A stretch of DNA of 64,000 nt from Caulobacter sp. Root343 (GCF_001425745.1 NZ_LMDF01000007.1:1206574-1270573), one strand, 5' to 3'. Counted from the stretch's first letter, positions 1 through 8,840 are shown. Translations and numbers: made by a program. Notes: a model not told the origin generated them from the sequence alone.

Positions 1-1367
1 CCCGCTTCCAGCGCCTCAGCGACGGGCACATGAAGCGCTCGGTGGCCGGTCTTTCGGGCGATCTGCGCCGCAAGTTCTCCGGCGACGAGCACGAGCTCAC
101 CGTCCACACCAGCGTCGAGCGCACCCGCGACCGCCAGCTGACCCTGGCGAACGGCTTCAACCAGCTGCCGGCGGTTTCGAATTACGTCGAGAACGTCCGG
201 ATCGGCGACGAGCTGGTCCAGACCCGCCTGAAGGCCGAGTACAAGCGCCCCCTGCCAGGTGGCGCCAAGTTGGTGGCGGGCTACGAGCTGCAGATCGACG
301 ACAACGATTACGACAACTACGGCGCCCGCGGCCCGACCTCGGGCGGGCTCGTGGTCGATCCGGCCCTGACCAACCAGTTTCGCTACGACCAGGCGGTCCA
401 CGCCCTCTACGCCACCTACAATCGTCCGATGGGTGACTGGACCGTGATGCCGGGCCTGCGGATCGAGGAGGTCAAGATCGACACCAACCAAGTCACCTCG
501 AACCTGAAGGACGGCTACGACTACCTGCGGGCCTACCCGTCGTTACATGTGCAGTACCGGGTCGACGACACGCGCCAGATCAACGCCAGCTACAGCCGCC
601 GCATCCAACGTCCGACGGCCCAGGACCTGAACCCTTACCGGATCTACCAGGACCCCTACAGCTATCGGCAGGGTGACCCGCGCCTGAAGCCGCAGACGAC
701 GGACTCGTTCGAGGTCGCCTACCAGCTGCGGAAGGGCTTCAACTACTATCTGGGCACCCTCTATTGGCGCGAGGCTCGCGACGGCGTCACGGACGTGGTG
801 CGCGACATCGGCAACGGCGTGCTGCTGACCACAAAGGCCAATCTGGCCAAGAGCCGCGCCGGCGGCCTGGAACTGGTCGCCAACGCCCGCCTGACACCCA
901 AGGTGTCGTACACGCTCAGCGGCAATGCGGCCTGGAACGAGCTGGGCGCGACCGAGCTCGGCTTTCCCGACAAGCGCTCGGCCTTCACCGTCTCGGGCTA
1001 TGCCGCCCTGAACGTCCAGGCCACGCCCAAGGACTTCCTTCAGGTCAGCGGCTTCGCGATCGGCAAGCGCTTGACGCCCCAGGGCTATCGCGAGCCGACC
1101 GGCATGCTGAACCTGGGCTACCGTCACAAGTTCAACGACCGCCTTTCGGGCGTCGTGACCGTGCAGGACGCGCTGAAGACCTTCGGCGACAAGCTGGTGA
1201 TCAACACCCCGGCCCTGCGTGATCGTCGGGCCATGGACCTGGATCTGCGCGCGGTGTTCGTGGGCTTCACCTATGGCTTCGGCGGCAAGGGCGTTCCCAA
1301 TCCGCGTCGCCCCCGCGAGCCGTCCTTCGACTTCCAGACCAACCCTGGCGGTGTGGGACCAATGTAG
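1..1367 (+). CDS. TonB-dependent outer-membrane receptor, C-terminal part (5' end outside window)
   Basis: The reading frame is open from the first bases of the window, so the N-terminal signal, plug and part of the barrel lie upstream. About 450 residues remain, rich in alternating aromatic and polar strands separated by short turns (YRVDDTRQINASYSRRIQRP, LKPQTTDSFEVAYQ, GTLYWREARDGVTDVV), as in the OMP_b-brl_3 type barrel of TonB-dependent receptors. Unlike the two receptors downstream it does not end on an aromatic residue: the chain stops with a Pro/Gly-rich tail (PGGVGPM). It probably imports a ligand across the outer membrane using TonB energy. Its position beside polyuronate genes suggests an oligosaccharide, which is inference. 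A hairpin follows the stop. Confidence 0.85.
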   Translation, partial: RFQRLSDGHMKRSVAGLSGDLRRKFSGDEHELTVHTSVERTRDRQLTLANGFNQLPAVSNYVENVRIGDELVQTRLKAEYKRPLPGGAKLVAGYELQIDDNDYDNYGARGPTSGGLVVDPALTNQFRYDQAVHALYATYNRPMGDWTVMPGLRIEEVKIDTNQVTSNLKDGYDYLRAYPSLHVQYRVDDTRQINASYSRRIQRPTAQDLNPYRIYQDPYSYRQGDPRLKPQTTDSFEVAYQLRKGFNYYLGTLYWREARDGVTDVVRDIGNGVLLTTKANLAKSRAGGLELVANARLTPKVSYTLSGNAAWNELGATELGFPDKRSAFTVSGYAALNVQATPKDFLQVSGFAIGKRLTPQGYREPTGMLNLGYRHKFNDRLSGVVTVQDALKTFGDKLVINTPALRDRRAMDLDLRAVFVGFTYGFGGKGVPNPRRPREPSFDFQTNPGGVGPM

Positions 1368-1375
1368 TCGAGGTC

Positions 1376-1415
1376 GCGGTCGTCGCCTTTCACGAGGCGA
1401 CCGCTTCGCTTTTTC
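1376..1415 (+). terminator. probable rho-independent terminator of the first TonB-dependent receptor
   Basis: GCGGT and CGCCT (1376-1388, with a three-base bulge) pair with AGGCGACCGC (1395-1404) around a six-base loop, followed by TTCGCTTTTT. It lies about 10 bases after the stop codon. Confidence 0.6.
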
Positions 1416-1497
1416 AACCCATCCTTGCCCGATTGCGGCGCCTTTTTGTCCGAGACGCGTTCTCCGTGTCGACGCTCTAACGTCGTCGCGGGGTGAA

Positions 1498-1845
1498 ATG
1501 CGCAGGTTTCGGTTCGAGGTCGTCTCGCCTGAACACTTTCCCGATCCGGAAGGCGTGCTGCTGCGCAATCTCGACGAAGCCAGGCGCGAAGCTTGGCGGC
1601 TGGGCGCGGCGCTCGTGCGAGACTATCCCGAAGCCTTCGACAAGCCCGGCCCGTGGCGGATGCTGGTCCTCGACGAGGCCGGTCAGGTCGTGGCCGAGGT
1701 CGAGCTAGGGCCGGGGGCGCGAACGCCCCCGCGCCTCGCCGGCGCGCAACCTGCCCCGCTCCAGCCGGGGAAGCGCCTTGGGCCTTGGACCTTCAGCGGC
1801 GGCCAGCTTTATCTGGGCCAGCGACCGGGCAAGAAAGACCGATAG
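1498..1845 (+). CDS. DUF6894-like small protein with an unusual C-terminal extension
   Basis: The first 70 residues (MRRFRFEVVSPEHFPDPEG, then LLRNLDEARREAWRLGAALV and WRMLVLDEAGQVVAEVEL) match the compact DUF6894 pattern, a family of unknown function common in alphaproteobacteria. Those proteins usually stop just after the final beta-strand. Here the frame continues for about 45 residues of Pro/Gly/Arg-rich sequence, all of it lying over the antisense 3' end of the MarR gene. A TAG in the +1 frame at 1706-1708 would end the protein at the expected place, so either a one-base indel removed the original stop or the tail is real. The ATG at 1498 is the first codon of the conserved domain. Confidence 0.7.
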   Translation: MRRFRFEVVSPEHFPDPEGVLLRNLDEARREAWRLGAALVRDYPEAFDKPGPWRMLVLDEAGQVVAEVELGPGARTPPRLAGAQPAPLQPGKRLGPWTFSGGQLYLGQRPGKKDR

Positions 1846-2259
1846 GGTGTCGAGGTCCTGACGTGAGAAGCCCGCGAACACGGTCTCGTGGGTCGGCGCG
1901 AGGCCCGCCAACACGCGTTCCACCAAGGTCCGGCCGCTCGGGGTCAGGTCGACCACGACCAACCGTCGATCCTCGACGGGGGTCTTGCGATCGACGTAGC
2001 CAGCCGCCACCAGGCTGTCGATCGTGCGGGTCAAGGTCGTGCGATCCGCGCCTATGACAGCGGCCAAGGCGGTCATCGACGAAAGCCCTTCCTTGAACAG
2101 CGCGTCGAGCACGACCCATTGGCCGAAGACGATGCCGTATGCGCTCAATCGATCGCCGACCAGCAGGCGGCGAGCCTGTTCCGTTTGGAACAGAAGTCGG
2201 TTCAGATCGTCGATATCGAGCGACAAAGGCGGCTTCCGGCGTCCCCAGTTAACTTTCAA
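1705..2259 (-). CDS. MarR-family transcriptional regulator
   Basis: This 184-residue winged-helix protein has the MarR core: LSSMTALAAVIGADRTTLTR (recognition region), then IDSLVAAGYVDRKTPVEDRR (wing) and LVVVDLTPSGRTLVERVL. The dimerisation helices lie on either side. Such proteins are usually local repressors that sense small phenolic or toxic ligands. The assigned start is TTG with no clear ribosome-binding site, so the true start is uncertain. It lies 69 bases after a Tat-exported protein on the same strand and could share its transcript. Its last 25 residues are Arg/Pro-rich and overlap the convergent DUF6894 gene by 141 bases. Confidence 0.8.
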   Translation of the reverse strand: MKVNWGRRKPPLSLDIDDLNRLLFQTEQARRLLVGDRLSAYGIVFGQWVVLDALFKEGLSSMTALAAVIGADRTTLTRTIDSLVAAGYVDRKTPVEDRRLVVVDLTPSGRTLVERVLAGLAPTHETVFAGFSRQDLDTLSVFLARSLAQIKLAAAEGPRPKALPRLERGRLRAGEARGRSRPRP

Positions 2260-2328
2260 CGCAAGAACCGGGCTTTCAGATGACGTCGTTCCGCGAGTTT
2301 CTTAACCACGTTGCAAAGGCGCCATAGT

Positions 2329-4236
2329 CTAGGTCTGGGCCGAGACCTCCAGCCGTGCCGCATGGCCGCCTGTCAGAGCGATGGTCAGCGGCGCGGCCTG
2401 GAACCCCGGCACGAGGTTGAAGATACGCGGAACGACGAGCGGCTCGAAATCGTGCTCGGCGCTCCGGACCACAATCCGCCCCGCCGCGCGAGACACCAGG
2501 AAGCTACGCGCGTCCGGCTGGGCCGTCGCCTCGTTCCGCCGCGCGATGATCGGCGCGATCAGCCGCGCGACTTGGCCTGGCCCCAAGCCCAGGACGGTGG
2601 CGGTCAGGACGAGACCACTCGGCGTTAGCTCATACCCAAGTGTGTAGGTCACGGCGGTGTCCGGGCCCCGTCCTTCGGGCGTGAGAAGACGGCCGCGCGC
2701 GATGACCCGCACCCGTTGCGCATCGCCCTCGACCGTCATGTCGGCGGCGAGGTCCGCCAGGCTGGTGAAGACGTCCTTGCCCTGCACCAGCTCGATGCGC
2801 GGGGTCAGCGGCTGATGGGTGGCGTCGATTGGCGCCTGCTGGTTGGTGATCTCGACCGCCTTGTAGCGGGTCATGCTGGCCGCCAGGACCGGCCCGAGCG
2901 TCTGATGATACAGCAGCGATAGCGCGCCGCCTGACGCATGACCGCCGCCGGCCGGCGCCATGTAGTCGAAATCGTAGTCCGTGAACGTCGCGCGCCACGG
3001 GCCGACGGACGCCAGATGGGTTCCAATCTCGGGAAACGGCTTCAAGCCGTAGGGCGTGTCGCGGGGCAGCGTCTCTCGCGCGACCGGTGCGGACTTGGCC
3101 AGGTCAATCACCGCCGCCAGCGCCTTGGCATGGGCGAAGGTATGGTGGATGCAGGGGCGGTAACCCTGCTCACGATAGTGCGGACCGCCGTGCAGCAGGC
3201 CGTCGTGCGTGCAGGCCGCCATTTGGGCCAGGTTGCGGGTCGAGACCTCGGCGAAGCGCGGGTCGTGCTCGGCCAGCAGACGATAGGCCGGATGGCAGCC
3301 GTCGCTGGTGCGGCTGCCCCACCACGTCCATTTGAAGTTCCGCGTTCCCCAGCTGTTGTCCCAACCGCCGTCCGGCAGCATGAACTCCATGTGAGCGCGT
3401 AGGGCGACCAGTGTCTGGTCGAGAACCGCCTTGTCCCCGGTGCGCAATGCGTACATCGCCAGGGCCGGCAGGGATTCCTCGACATTATAGCCGAGGTCGA
3501 CCGGCGACCGGCCCTTCGGCGTCCGGCCGCGCTGAGGATGGCCTTCGCCGAATACCAGGCCGTTCGGGGTGAAATAGTCGAGGCACGCGTGGGCGAACTC
3601 GCGCGCCCTGGTCTCGTAATCGGGCCGCTCGAAGACCTCGGCGCCGAGCAAGAAAGCGTAGGCGGACGAGACCGGATAGTTGATGTTGCCGGTGTCCATC
3701 GTCATGTAGCCGACGAGAAAGTCGTAGGCCGCCGCCAGGCGGGCGCGCCACGCCTGCCTTGTCCTGGCGTCCAGCAGGTCGCCGTGATGGATCAGCGCCT
3801 CGGCTAGAGCGGTTGCGCGGAAGACGGTCGTGCCCTTCCAGTCGTTGAGGAAGACGTCATTGACCCAACCGCCGTCGGCGCGGCTGACGTTGCGCTCGCT
3901 CCAGTCCTGAACCGCCTTGGCCGCCTGCACGTAGCGTGCGTCACCGCTGCTTCGGGCCATGCGCAATAGCGGATAGACGGCGTCGGCGCTGCGGCCGTGG
4001 ATCATGCCGCACCCCGGGCACAGGAAGCCGCCGTTGGCGCCCTGGCCAACCAGCCCCGCGACCTGCCGTCCCAGCAGGCCGTCGCACCAGGTCTTCAACA
4101 GGCTCGCATACGGTTGAAGATCCGCGCGGACCGCCGATCTCCCCGAAGCCTCGGACAAGGATGGGGCCAGAACCGTCGCCGCCGAAAGGCCCAACATGCC
4201 TCGCCGAGATGGGCCCGTGGTCAACTCATCCGGCAT
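2329..4236 (-). CDS. Tat-exported alpha-toroid-like protein, possible polysaccharide lyase/hydrolase
   Basis: The 635-residue product starts at an ATG with AGGAAGG nine bases upstream. Its N-terminus carries SRRGMLGLSAATVLAPS, a plausible twin-arginine export signal. Residues about 40-400 are helical with repeated aromatic and glycine-rich turns (GGFLCPGCGMIHGR, DGGWVNDVFLNDW, MDTGNINYPVSSAY, WWGSRTSDGCHPAY), like the alpha/alpha-toroids of heparinase-type lyases and unsaturated-glycan hydrolases. The C-terminal 230 residues are beta-rich. The catalytic class cannot be assigned from sequence alone. Neighbouring receptors, a beta-helix protein and KdgD suggest it works on acidic polysaccharide in the periplasm. 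It is divergent from the receptor at 4580. Confidence 0.6.
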   Translation of the reverse strand: MPDELTTGPSRRGMLGLSAATVLAPSLSEASGRSAVRADLQPYASLLKTWCDGLLGRQVAGLVGQGANGGFLCPGCGMIHGRSADAVYPLLRMARSSGDARYVQAAKAVQDWSERNVSRADGGWVNDVFLNDWKGTTVFRATALAEALIHHGDLLDARTRQAWRARLAAAYDFLVGYMTMDTGNINYPVSSAYAFLLGAEVFERPDYETRAREFAHACLDYFTPNGLVFGEGHPQRGRTPKGRSPVDLGYNVEESLPALAMYALRTGDKAVLDQTLVALRAHMEFMLPDGGWDNSWGTRNFKWTWWGSRTSDGCHPAYRLLAEHDPRFAEVSTRNLAQMAACTHDGLLHGGPHYREQGYRPCIHHTFAHAKALAAVIDLAKSAPVARETLPRDTPYGLKPFPEIGTHLASVGPWRATFTDYDFDYMAPAGGGHASGGALSLLYHQTLGPVLAASMTRYKAVEITNQQAPIDATHQPLTPRIELVQGKDVFTSLADLAADMTVEGDAQRVRVIARGRLLTPEGRGPDTAVTYTLGYELTPSGLVLTATVLGLGPGQVARLIAPIIARRNEATAQPDARSFLVSRAAGRIVVRSAEHDFEPLVVPRIFNLVPGFQAAPLTIALTGGHAARLEVSAQT

Positions 4237-4300
4237 CGGCCAACCTTCCTCGAGCCTTGGGTGGCCCTCTTCAGGGCCTGACAATGAGCGTCGAAGGCCA

Positions 4301-4319
4301 TTTTGGCCATACCAATTTT
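4301..4319. promoter_or_regulatory. UxuR/ExuR-like operator, copy 1
   Basis: TTTTGGCCATACCAATTTT is a near-palindrome with TTGG and CCAA arms around a five-base centre and A/T flanks. It resembles the known enterobacterial ExuR/UxuR operator (TTGGT-ACCAA core in A/T-rich flanks). It lies between two divergent polyuronate genes. Confidence 0.5.
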
Positions 4320-4483
4320 CTCAAAGCTTAACGGCAAGGGCAGACCAATTTCGGCTCCGACCACTCCTCGGACCCGCTTTTCGCTATTTGTAGTACATTT
4401 TACGACCTCTCCACCACGAAACCGGTCAAGCCATCTCGCTTAGACGAGCTTGCCCGGCGGCCCTGGCGACCAGCGGCCGCAAA

Positions 4484-4496
4484 TTTGGTCATACCA
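4484..4496. promoter_or_regulatory. UxuR/ExuR-like operator, copy 2
   Basis: TTTGGTCATACCA contains a TGGT-N3-ACCA inverted repeat and shares CATACCA with the site at 4301. It lies 84 bases before the receptor start, where a repressor could block transcription. Confidence 0.5.
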
Positions 4497-4500
4497 CTCT

Positions 4501-4514
4501 TGTCACCGGTGTCA
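4501..4514. promoter_or_regulatory. TGTCACCGGTGTCA inverted repeat before the TonB-dependent receptor
   Basis: A 14-base imperfect palindrome with CACCGGTG at its core lies five bases from the operator-like site at 4484. CG-centred palindromes of this kind are typical of LacI-family operators. The cognate protein is not in the window. Confidence 0.35.
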
Positions 4515-4579
4515 CGATCTGACAAAGCTCACGCTCGCAACGACGCTCGCTTCACGAGCGCAACCTAGGGGAGGTCACA

Positions 4580-7468
4580 ATGCTCGCACGCTCCACGCAT
4601 CCGCTTCGCGCCGCGCTCTTCGCCTCGGCCGCTCTGGCCGCCGCCATTCCGGCCGTCGCGACCGCCCAAGCCACGACCACCCCGCCCGCCGCCGAGCCCG
4701 CGCCGGCGCAGGTTGAAGAGTTGGTCGTCACAGGTATTCGCGCCACCCAGCGCAACTCGCTGGCCACCAAGCGCAACACCGAGACGGTGGTCGACGCCAT
4801 CGTCAATGACGAGATTGGCGCCCTGCCCGACAACTCGGTGGGCGACACATTGGAGCGCATCACCGGCGTCACCGCCGACCGCTTCAAGGGCAACGCCAAC
4901 GAGCTGTCCGTCCGAGGTCTTGGCCCGACGCTGAGCTTTTCCACCTTCAACGGCCGCGAGGTTTCGACCGCCGGCCCCGACCGTTCGGTCGCGTTCCAGC
5001 AGTTCCCGTCCGAGCTGGTCAACGGCGTCTTGGTCTACAAGACCCAGCAGGCCGACATGGCCGAGGGCGGCATCGCCGGCGTCATCAACCTGCGCTCGAT
5101 CCGTCCGCTTGAGTCCAAGCCGCGCATCCAAGCCGAGTTCCGCGAAGTCTACCTGCCCAAGGACGCCGCCATTCGCGGCCGCGACGGCCTGGGCTACCGC
5201 TACAATATCTCGGCCACCGACCGCTGGGACACCAAGCTGGGCCGCGTCGGCGTCTCGATCGGCTGGCAGCACCAGGACCAGGCCCAGCCCGAAGACTACT
5301 ACAGCACCAATTCGTCGTTCATCCCGTGCAGCACCTCGGCCAAGGACCCGACGCTGATCACAGGCACGGCGGCGGCCCAGACAGCTGCGGGGACCAGCTT
5401 CAACTGCGCGGTGCGCCCGACCCTCTCGGCGGCCAACCAGGCCGGGACCAACGAGTCGCCGCTCTACTTCGCCACCACCTCGCGGACCTTCCGCCAGATC
5501 AACACCAGCGAGATCCGCGACGGCGTCATCGGCGCCCTGCAGTGGCAACCGAACCACCAGCTCGATTTCGTGCTGGACGGCCAGTACTCCAAGCGTTCCA
5601 GCCTCGAAAACCGCAACCAGTTCGCGATCACCGAAGCCGCGCGCGGCGTGCAGCCGCTGATCATCGGCGGCCAGGGCAACGACTACAGCGACGGCGCGCT
5701 GATCAAGTACACGGGCAACTCGAACCTGGAGATCCAGCTCGAGGATCGCCTGCGGGAAGAGGAATATGTCGGCGGCGGGTTGGCCACGACCTGGACCGGC
5801 GACAAGCTGACCCTGAACGGCGATCTCTCGTATTCGAAATCGCATCGCACCGAGCTGCAGAAGGCCACCAACATGCGATCGGGCCGCCGCGTGGTCTACA
5901 CGCTGGACGGCACGAACGACGTGGTTCCCGAGGTCAGCTTCGTCGGCTTCGACGTCAACGATCCGGCCAACTATGTCAGCGCGGTCCCGGCCGCCAACAC
6001 CAACTACGCCCGCTATCGCCTGGTCACCGACCGCAAGGACGCCATCAGCGCCGTGCGCCTGGACGGCAAGTACGACCTGGGCGAAGGCTTCTTCCACACC
6101 CTGAGCGGCGGCTTCCGCTACTCGGTCCACACCCGCAAGACCGACGCCAACAACAACAGCGACGTGGCCATTCCGATCGCGCGCGACGGCCTGACCGCCG
6201 CCCAGATCGTGGCTCAGGCCAACGCCAACTGCCGCGTTCCCTACGCCACCACGCGGTTCATGAAGGAATCCCAGACCAACATCCGATCCTGGGCCCAGTT
6301 CGACAATAGTTGCCTGTTCCGCGCCTATACCGGCCGCGACACCAATCCGCTGCTGGCCGACAGCCGCGGTCCCGAGGACACCGACGTTACCGAAAAGATC
6401 GGCGCGCTTTATGTGATGGGGCAGTTCCGCTCCGAGGTCGGCGGACTCCCGGTCAGCGGCAACATGGGCCTGCGCTATGTGACGACCAAGGTCGAGTCGA
6501 CCGGCTATCGCTCCGAAGTGCTGGTGATCCCGTCGGTCGGCGGCTCGATCGCCACGGTGACCACCGTGGCCGGCACGATCTCGACCGTCGAGGGCGAAGG
6601 CAAGTACCACTACTGGCTGCCCAGCCTGAACGTGAACTTCGACCTCAATGACAAGACCCGCCTGCGCTTCGCGGGCTCGCGCGCCATCGCCCGGGTGGGG
6701 ATCGAGGAGTTCAACGTCGGCATCACGCCGGTCGTCGACGCCACGGCCACCACGGTCCAGGGCGCGCTGGCCAGATCGAACACCGGCAATCCGAAGCTGA
6801 AGCCGCTGGAGAGCTGGAATCTCGACGCTTCGCTGGAGTTCTACCTGACGCCGGAAAGCGCCCTGTCGTTCGCGACCTACTACAAGTGGGTCAAGGGCGC
6901 GGCCTTCGACGCGGTGCAGCCGTTCACCACCTCGATCATCGCCAACGGCCAGCTCGTCGAGTTCAACGCCGTCGCACCGGCCAACGACCCGGAAACGCGC
7001 CACCTGTATGGCTTCGAGGCGACCGGCAGCTATGTGTTCAGCATGCTGCCCAAGCCGCTGGACGGCCTCGGCGCGACCATCGGCTACAACTACGCCAAGG
7101 CCGATTTCGAATTCCCCGACCCGTCGACCGTCGCCCCCTATGTCGATCCGGCCAACCTGCGGGGCCTGTCGAAGCACAACGTCAACGGCTCGATCTACTG
7201 GGAAGGCAGCAAGCTGCAGCTGCGCGCCTCGTACCGCTATCGTTCGGACTATTCCAAGCCCAACAGCGGCACCAACCGCAGCGTCCGCGGCTCGGGCATC
7301 CTGAACCTCTCGGCCCAGTACGACCTGACCAAGCATGTCCAGCTAAAGCTGCAGGCCCTGAACGTCACCGCCGCGCGGGACATCATGTACAAGGCCGGCG
7401 AGGACTCGATCACCGAGGTCAGCGAGAGCGGGCCCCAGTACTTCGTGGGGCTGCGCGTCCGCTTCTAG
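4580..7468 (+). CDS. TonB-dependent receptor, probable acidic-oligosaccharide importer
   Basis: The 962-residue protein begins after AGGGGAGG with a signal peptide ending near AVATAQA. A TonB box follows (EELVVTGIR), then the plug (NRNTE-type N-terminus, VGDTLERITGVTADRF, NELSVRGLGPTLSFSTFNGR) and a long beta-barrel ending in FVGLRVRF, the usual terminal aromatic. Size and plug style match the large receptors that sphingomonads and caulobacters use for plant-polymer oligosaccharides. Operator-like palindromes at 4301, 4484 and 4501 precede it. The ligand is inferred from the neighbouring uronate genes. Confidence 0.92.
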   Translation: MLARSTHPLRAALFASAALAAAIPAVATAQATTTPPAAEPAPAQVEELVVTGIRATQRNSLATKRNTETVVDAIVNDEIGALPDNSVGDTLERITGVTADRFKGNANELSVRGLGPTLSFSTFNGREVSTAGPDRSVAFQQFPSELVNGVLVYKTQQADMAEGGIAGVINLRSIRPLESKPRIQAEFREVYLPKDAAIRGRDGLGYRYNISATDRWDTKLGRVGVSIGWQHQDQAQPEDYYSTNSSFIPCSTSAKDPTLITGTAAAQTAAGTSFNCAVRPTLSAANQAGTNESPLYFATTSRTFRQINTSEIRDGVIGALQWQPNHQLDFVLDGQYSKRSSLENRNQFAITEAARGVQPLIIGGQGNDYSDGALIKYTGNSNLEIQLEDRLREEEYVGGGLATTWTGDKLTLNGDLSYSKSHRTELQKATNMRSGRRVVYTLDGTNDVVPEVSFVGFDVNDPANYVSAVPAANTNYARYRLVTDRKDAISAVRLDGKYDLGEGFFHTLSGGFRYSVHTRKTDANNNSDVAIPIARDGLTAAQIVAQANANCRVPYATTRFMKESQTNIRSWAQFDNSCLFRAYTGRDTNPLLADSRGPEDTDVTEKIGALYVMGQFRSEVGGLPVSGNMGLRYVTTKVESTGYRSEVLVIPSVGGSIATVTTVAGTISTVEGEGKYHYWLPSLNVNFDLNDKTRLRFAGSRAIARVGIEEFNVGITPVVDATATTVQGALARSNTGNPKLKPLESWNLDASLEFYLTPESALSFATYYKWVKGAAFDAVQPFTTSIIANGQLVEFNAVAPANDPETRHLYGFEATGSYVFSMLPKPLDGLGATIGYNYAKADFEFPDPSTVAPYVDPANLRGLSKHNVNGSIYWEGSKLQLRASYRYRSDYSKPNSGTNRSVRGSGILNLSAQYDLTKHVQLKLQALNVTAARDIMYKAGEDSITEVSESGPQYFVGLRVRF

Positions 7469-7517
7469 CGAACGGCGTGAAACGGCCCGCCTTGGTCCCC
7501 ATACGGATCGAGGCGGG

Positions 7518-7628
7518 TCAGCCGCCTATGGCGGTGCAGCCCACGACCGCGATCACCAGCCATCCGAGCAGCAAGCTGCTCGTGAAATTTCGAACCAGCC
7601 AACCCTTGGCCTTGCCTAACGCCACCAT
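7518..7628 (-). CDS. possible 36-residue single-pass membrane peptide
   Basis: ATG at 7628 follows GAGGGGCG with four bases between. The frame reads MVALGKAKGWLVRNF, then a hydrophobic stretch (SSLLLGWLVIAVVGC), then TAIGG and TGA. A basic N-terminus, one membrane-spanning segment and a good ribosome-binding site make it plausible as a small membrane protein. It lies in the otherwise empty 384-base gap after the receptor gene and opposite to it. No family was recognised. Confidence 0.4.
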   Translation of the reverse strand: MVALGKAKGWLVRNFTSSLLLGWLVIAVVGCTAIGG

Positions 7629-7852
7629 GGAACGCCCCTCAAGCAACTGACACTCAAGCTGCCTTGTGATTCTATCCACAGGCAAGCTCGCCTCAGGCGG
7701 GAACCGGCGCCTTCTTCCACATCAAGCCAAATCCTGTATCGGTCGATAGCGCCTTTGGCTTAGACCGCGACCTCGGCCCTCTCTACCGTGATGATCAACA
7801 AGCGGCCTCCCGGGACGACCCGAGACGAGCGCCGCCGCTCGGAGAGGACTTC

Positions 7853-8797
7853 ATGAGCCGAATGTCGCCGACGGAAATGGCCCGCCAGCTCGGCGGCGGC
7901 CTGCTGTCGTTTCCCGTCACTCATTTCGACGATCAGCACCAATTTCTGGAGACGCCCTACCGCGAGCACTGCGGCTGGATGCTGGAGCGCGATCTGGCCG
8001 GCCTGTTCGCCGCCGGCGGCACGGGCGAGTTCTTCTCGCTGCGCCCGCAGGAAGTCGGCCAGGTTGTCCGCGCCGCCGTCGCCGAGACCGCCGGCAAGAT
8101 CCCCGTCATCGCCGGCTGCGGCTACGGCACGGCCATCGCCACCGACCTGGCGCGCGACGCCGAGGCCGCCGGCGCGGACGGCGTGCTGCTGCTGCCGCCC
8201 TACCTGACCAACGCCACCCAGGATGGCCTCGCCGGCCACATCGAGGCGGTCTGCAGGTCCACCAAGCTGGGCGTCATCGTCTACAATCGCGACAACGCGA
8301 TCATCAACGAGGACACCCTCGAGCAGCTTTGCGACCGCAATCCGAACCTCGTCGGCTTCAAGGACGGCGTCGGCGATCTCGAGTTGATGATGCGGGTCTA
8401 TGCCCGCATGGGGGACCGCCTGACCTATATCGGCGGCCTGCCGACGGCCGAGACCTTCGCCCTCCCCTATCTGGAGATGGGCGTGACGACCTATTCGTCG
8501 GCCATCTTCAACTTCCTGCCAGAGTGGGCCCTGTCTTTCTACAAGTCGGTGCGGGCCCGCGACCGCGAAGCCGTCATGATCGGCCTGCGCGACTTCGTCC
8601 TGCCCTACATCACCCTGCGCAATCGCGGCAAAGGCTACGCCGTCTCGATCGTCAAGGCCGGCATGAAGGCCATCGGTCGCGACGCCGGTCCGGTGCGCCT
8701 GCCGCTCACGGAGCTGACCCCGGCCGAGTTCGGTGAGCTGCAGGGCCTGATCGCTCGTGTGCAGCCCGGCGACCAGCGCCGCGCGGCCGCCGGGTGA
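7853..8797 (+). CDS. kdgD: 5-dehydro-4-deoxyglucarate dehydratase (decarboxylating)
   Basis: A 314-residue member of the dihydrodipicolinate synthase/N-acetylneuraminate lyase TIM-barrel family. It converts 5-dehydro-4-deoxy-D-glucarate to 2-oxoglutarate semialdehyde, CO2 and water in oxidative uronate/aldarate catabolism. Family landmarks are LLSFPVTHFDD at the N-terminus, AAGGTGEFFSL, VYNRDNA with the active-site Tyr144, and GFKDGVGD with the Schiff-base Lys170. GGAGAGG precedes the ATG. The gene implies that uronates are first oxidised to aldarates. The enzymes on either side of this step (glucarate dehydratase, semialdehyde dehydrogenase) are not in the window. A 15-base inverted repeat follows. 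Confidence 0.93.
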   Translation: MSRMSPTEMARQLGGGLLSFPVTHFDDQHQFLETPYREHCGWMLERDLAGLFAAGGTGEFFSLRPQEVGQVVRAAVAETAGKIPVIAGCGYGTAIATDLARDAEAAGADGVLLLPPYLTNATQDGLAGHIEAVCRSTKLGVIVYNRDNAIINEDTLEQLCDRNPNLVGFKDGVGDLELMMRVYARMGDRLTYIGGLPTAETFALPYLEMGVTTYSSAIFNFLPEWALSFYKSVRARDREAVMIGLRDFVLPYITLRNRGKGYAVSIVKAGMKAIGRDAGPVRLPLTELTPAEFGELQGLIARVQPGDQRRAAAG

Positions 8798-8803
8798 GCG
8801 CCG

Positions 8804-8840
8804 GATCAGGGTCGATGCTCACGACGCATCGACCCTGATC
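8804..8840. repeat. perfect 15-bp inverted repeat between kdgD and the LysR gene
   Basis: GATCAGGGTCGATGC (8804-8818) and its exact reverse complement (8826-8840) enclose TCACGAC. There is no T-run, so it is either a terminator of the GC-stem type or a regulator-binding site for the LysR protein encoded next door. Confidence 0.6.

Noticed and set aside
543..1568. 341-residue open frame antisense to the first receptor
   Set aside because: Composition is Arg/Ala/Val-rich antisense sequence with no family pattern; the plus-strand receptor frame explains the region.
4565..7336. 923-residue open frame antisense to the receptor at 4580
   Set aside because: Typical high-GC shadow frame; the plus strand has signal peptide, TonB box and terminal aromatic.
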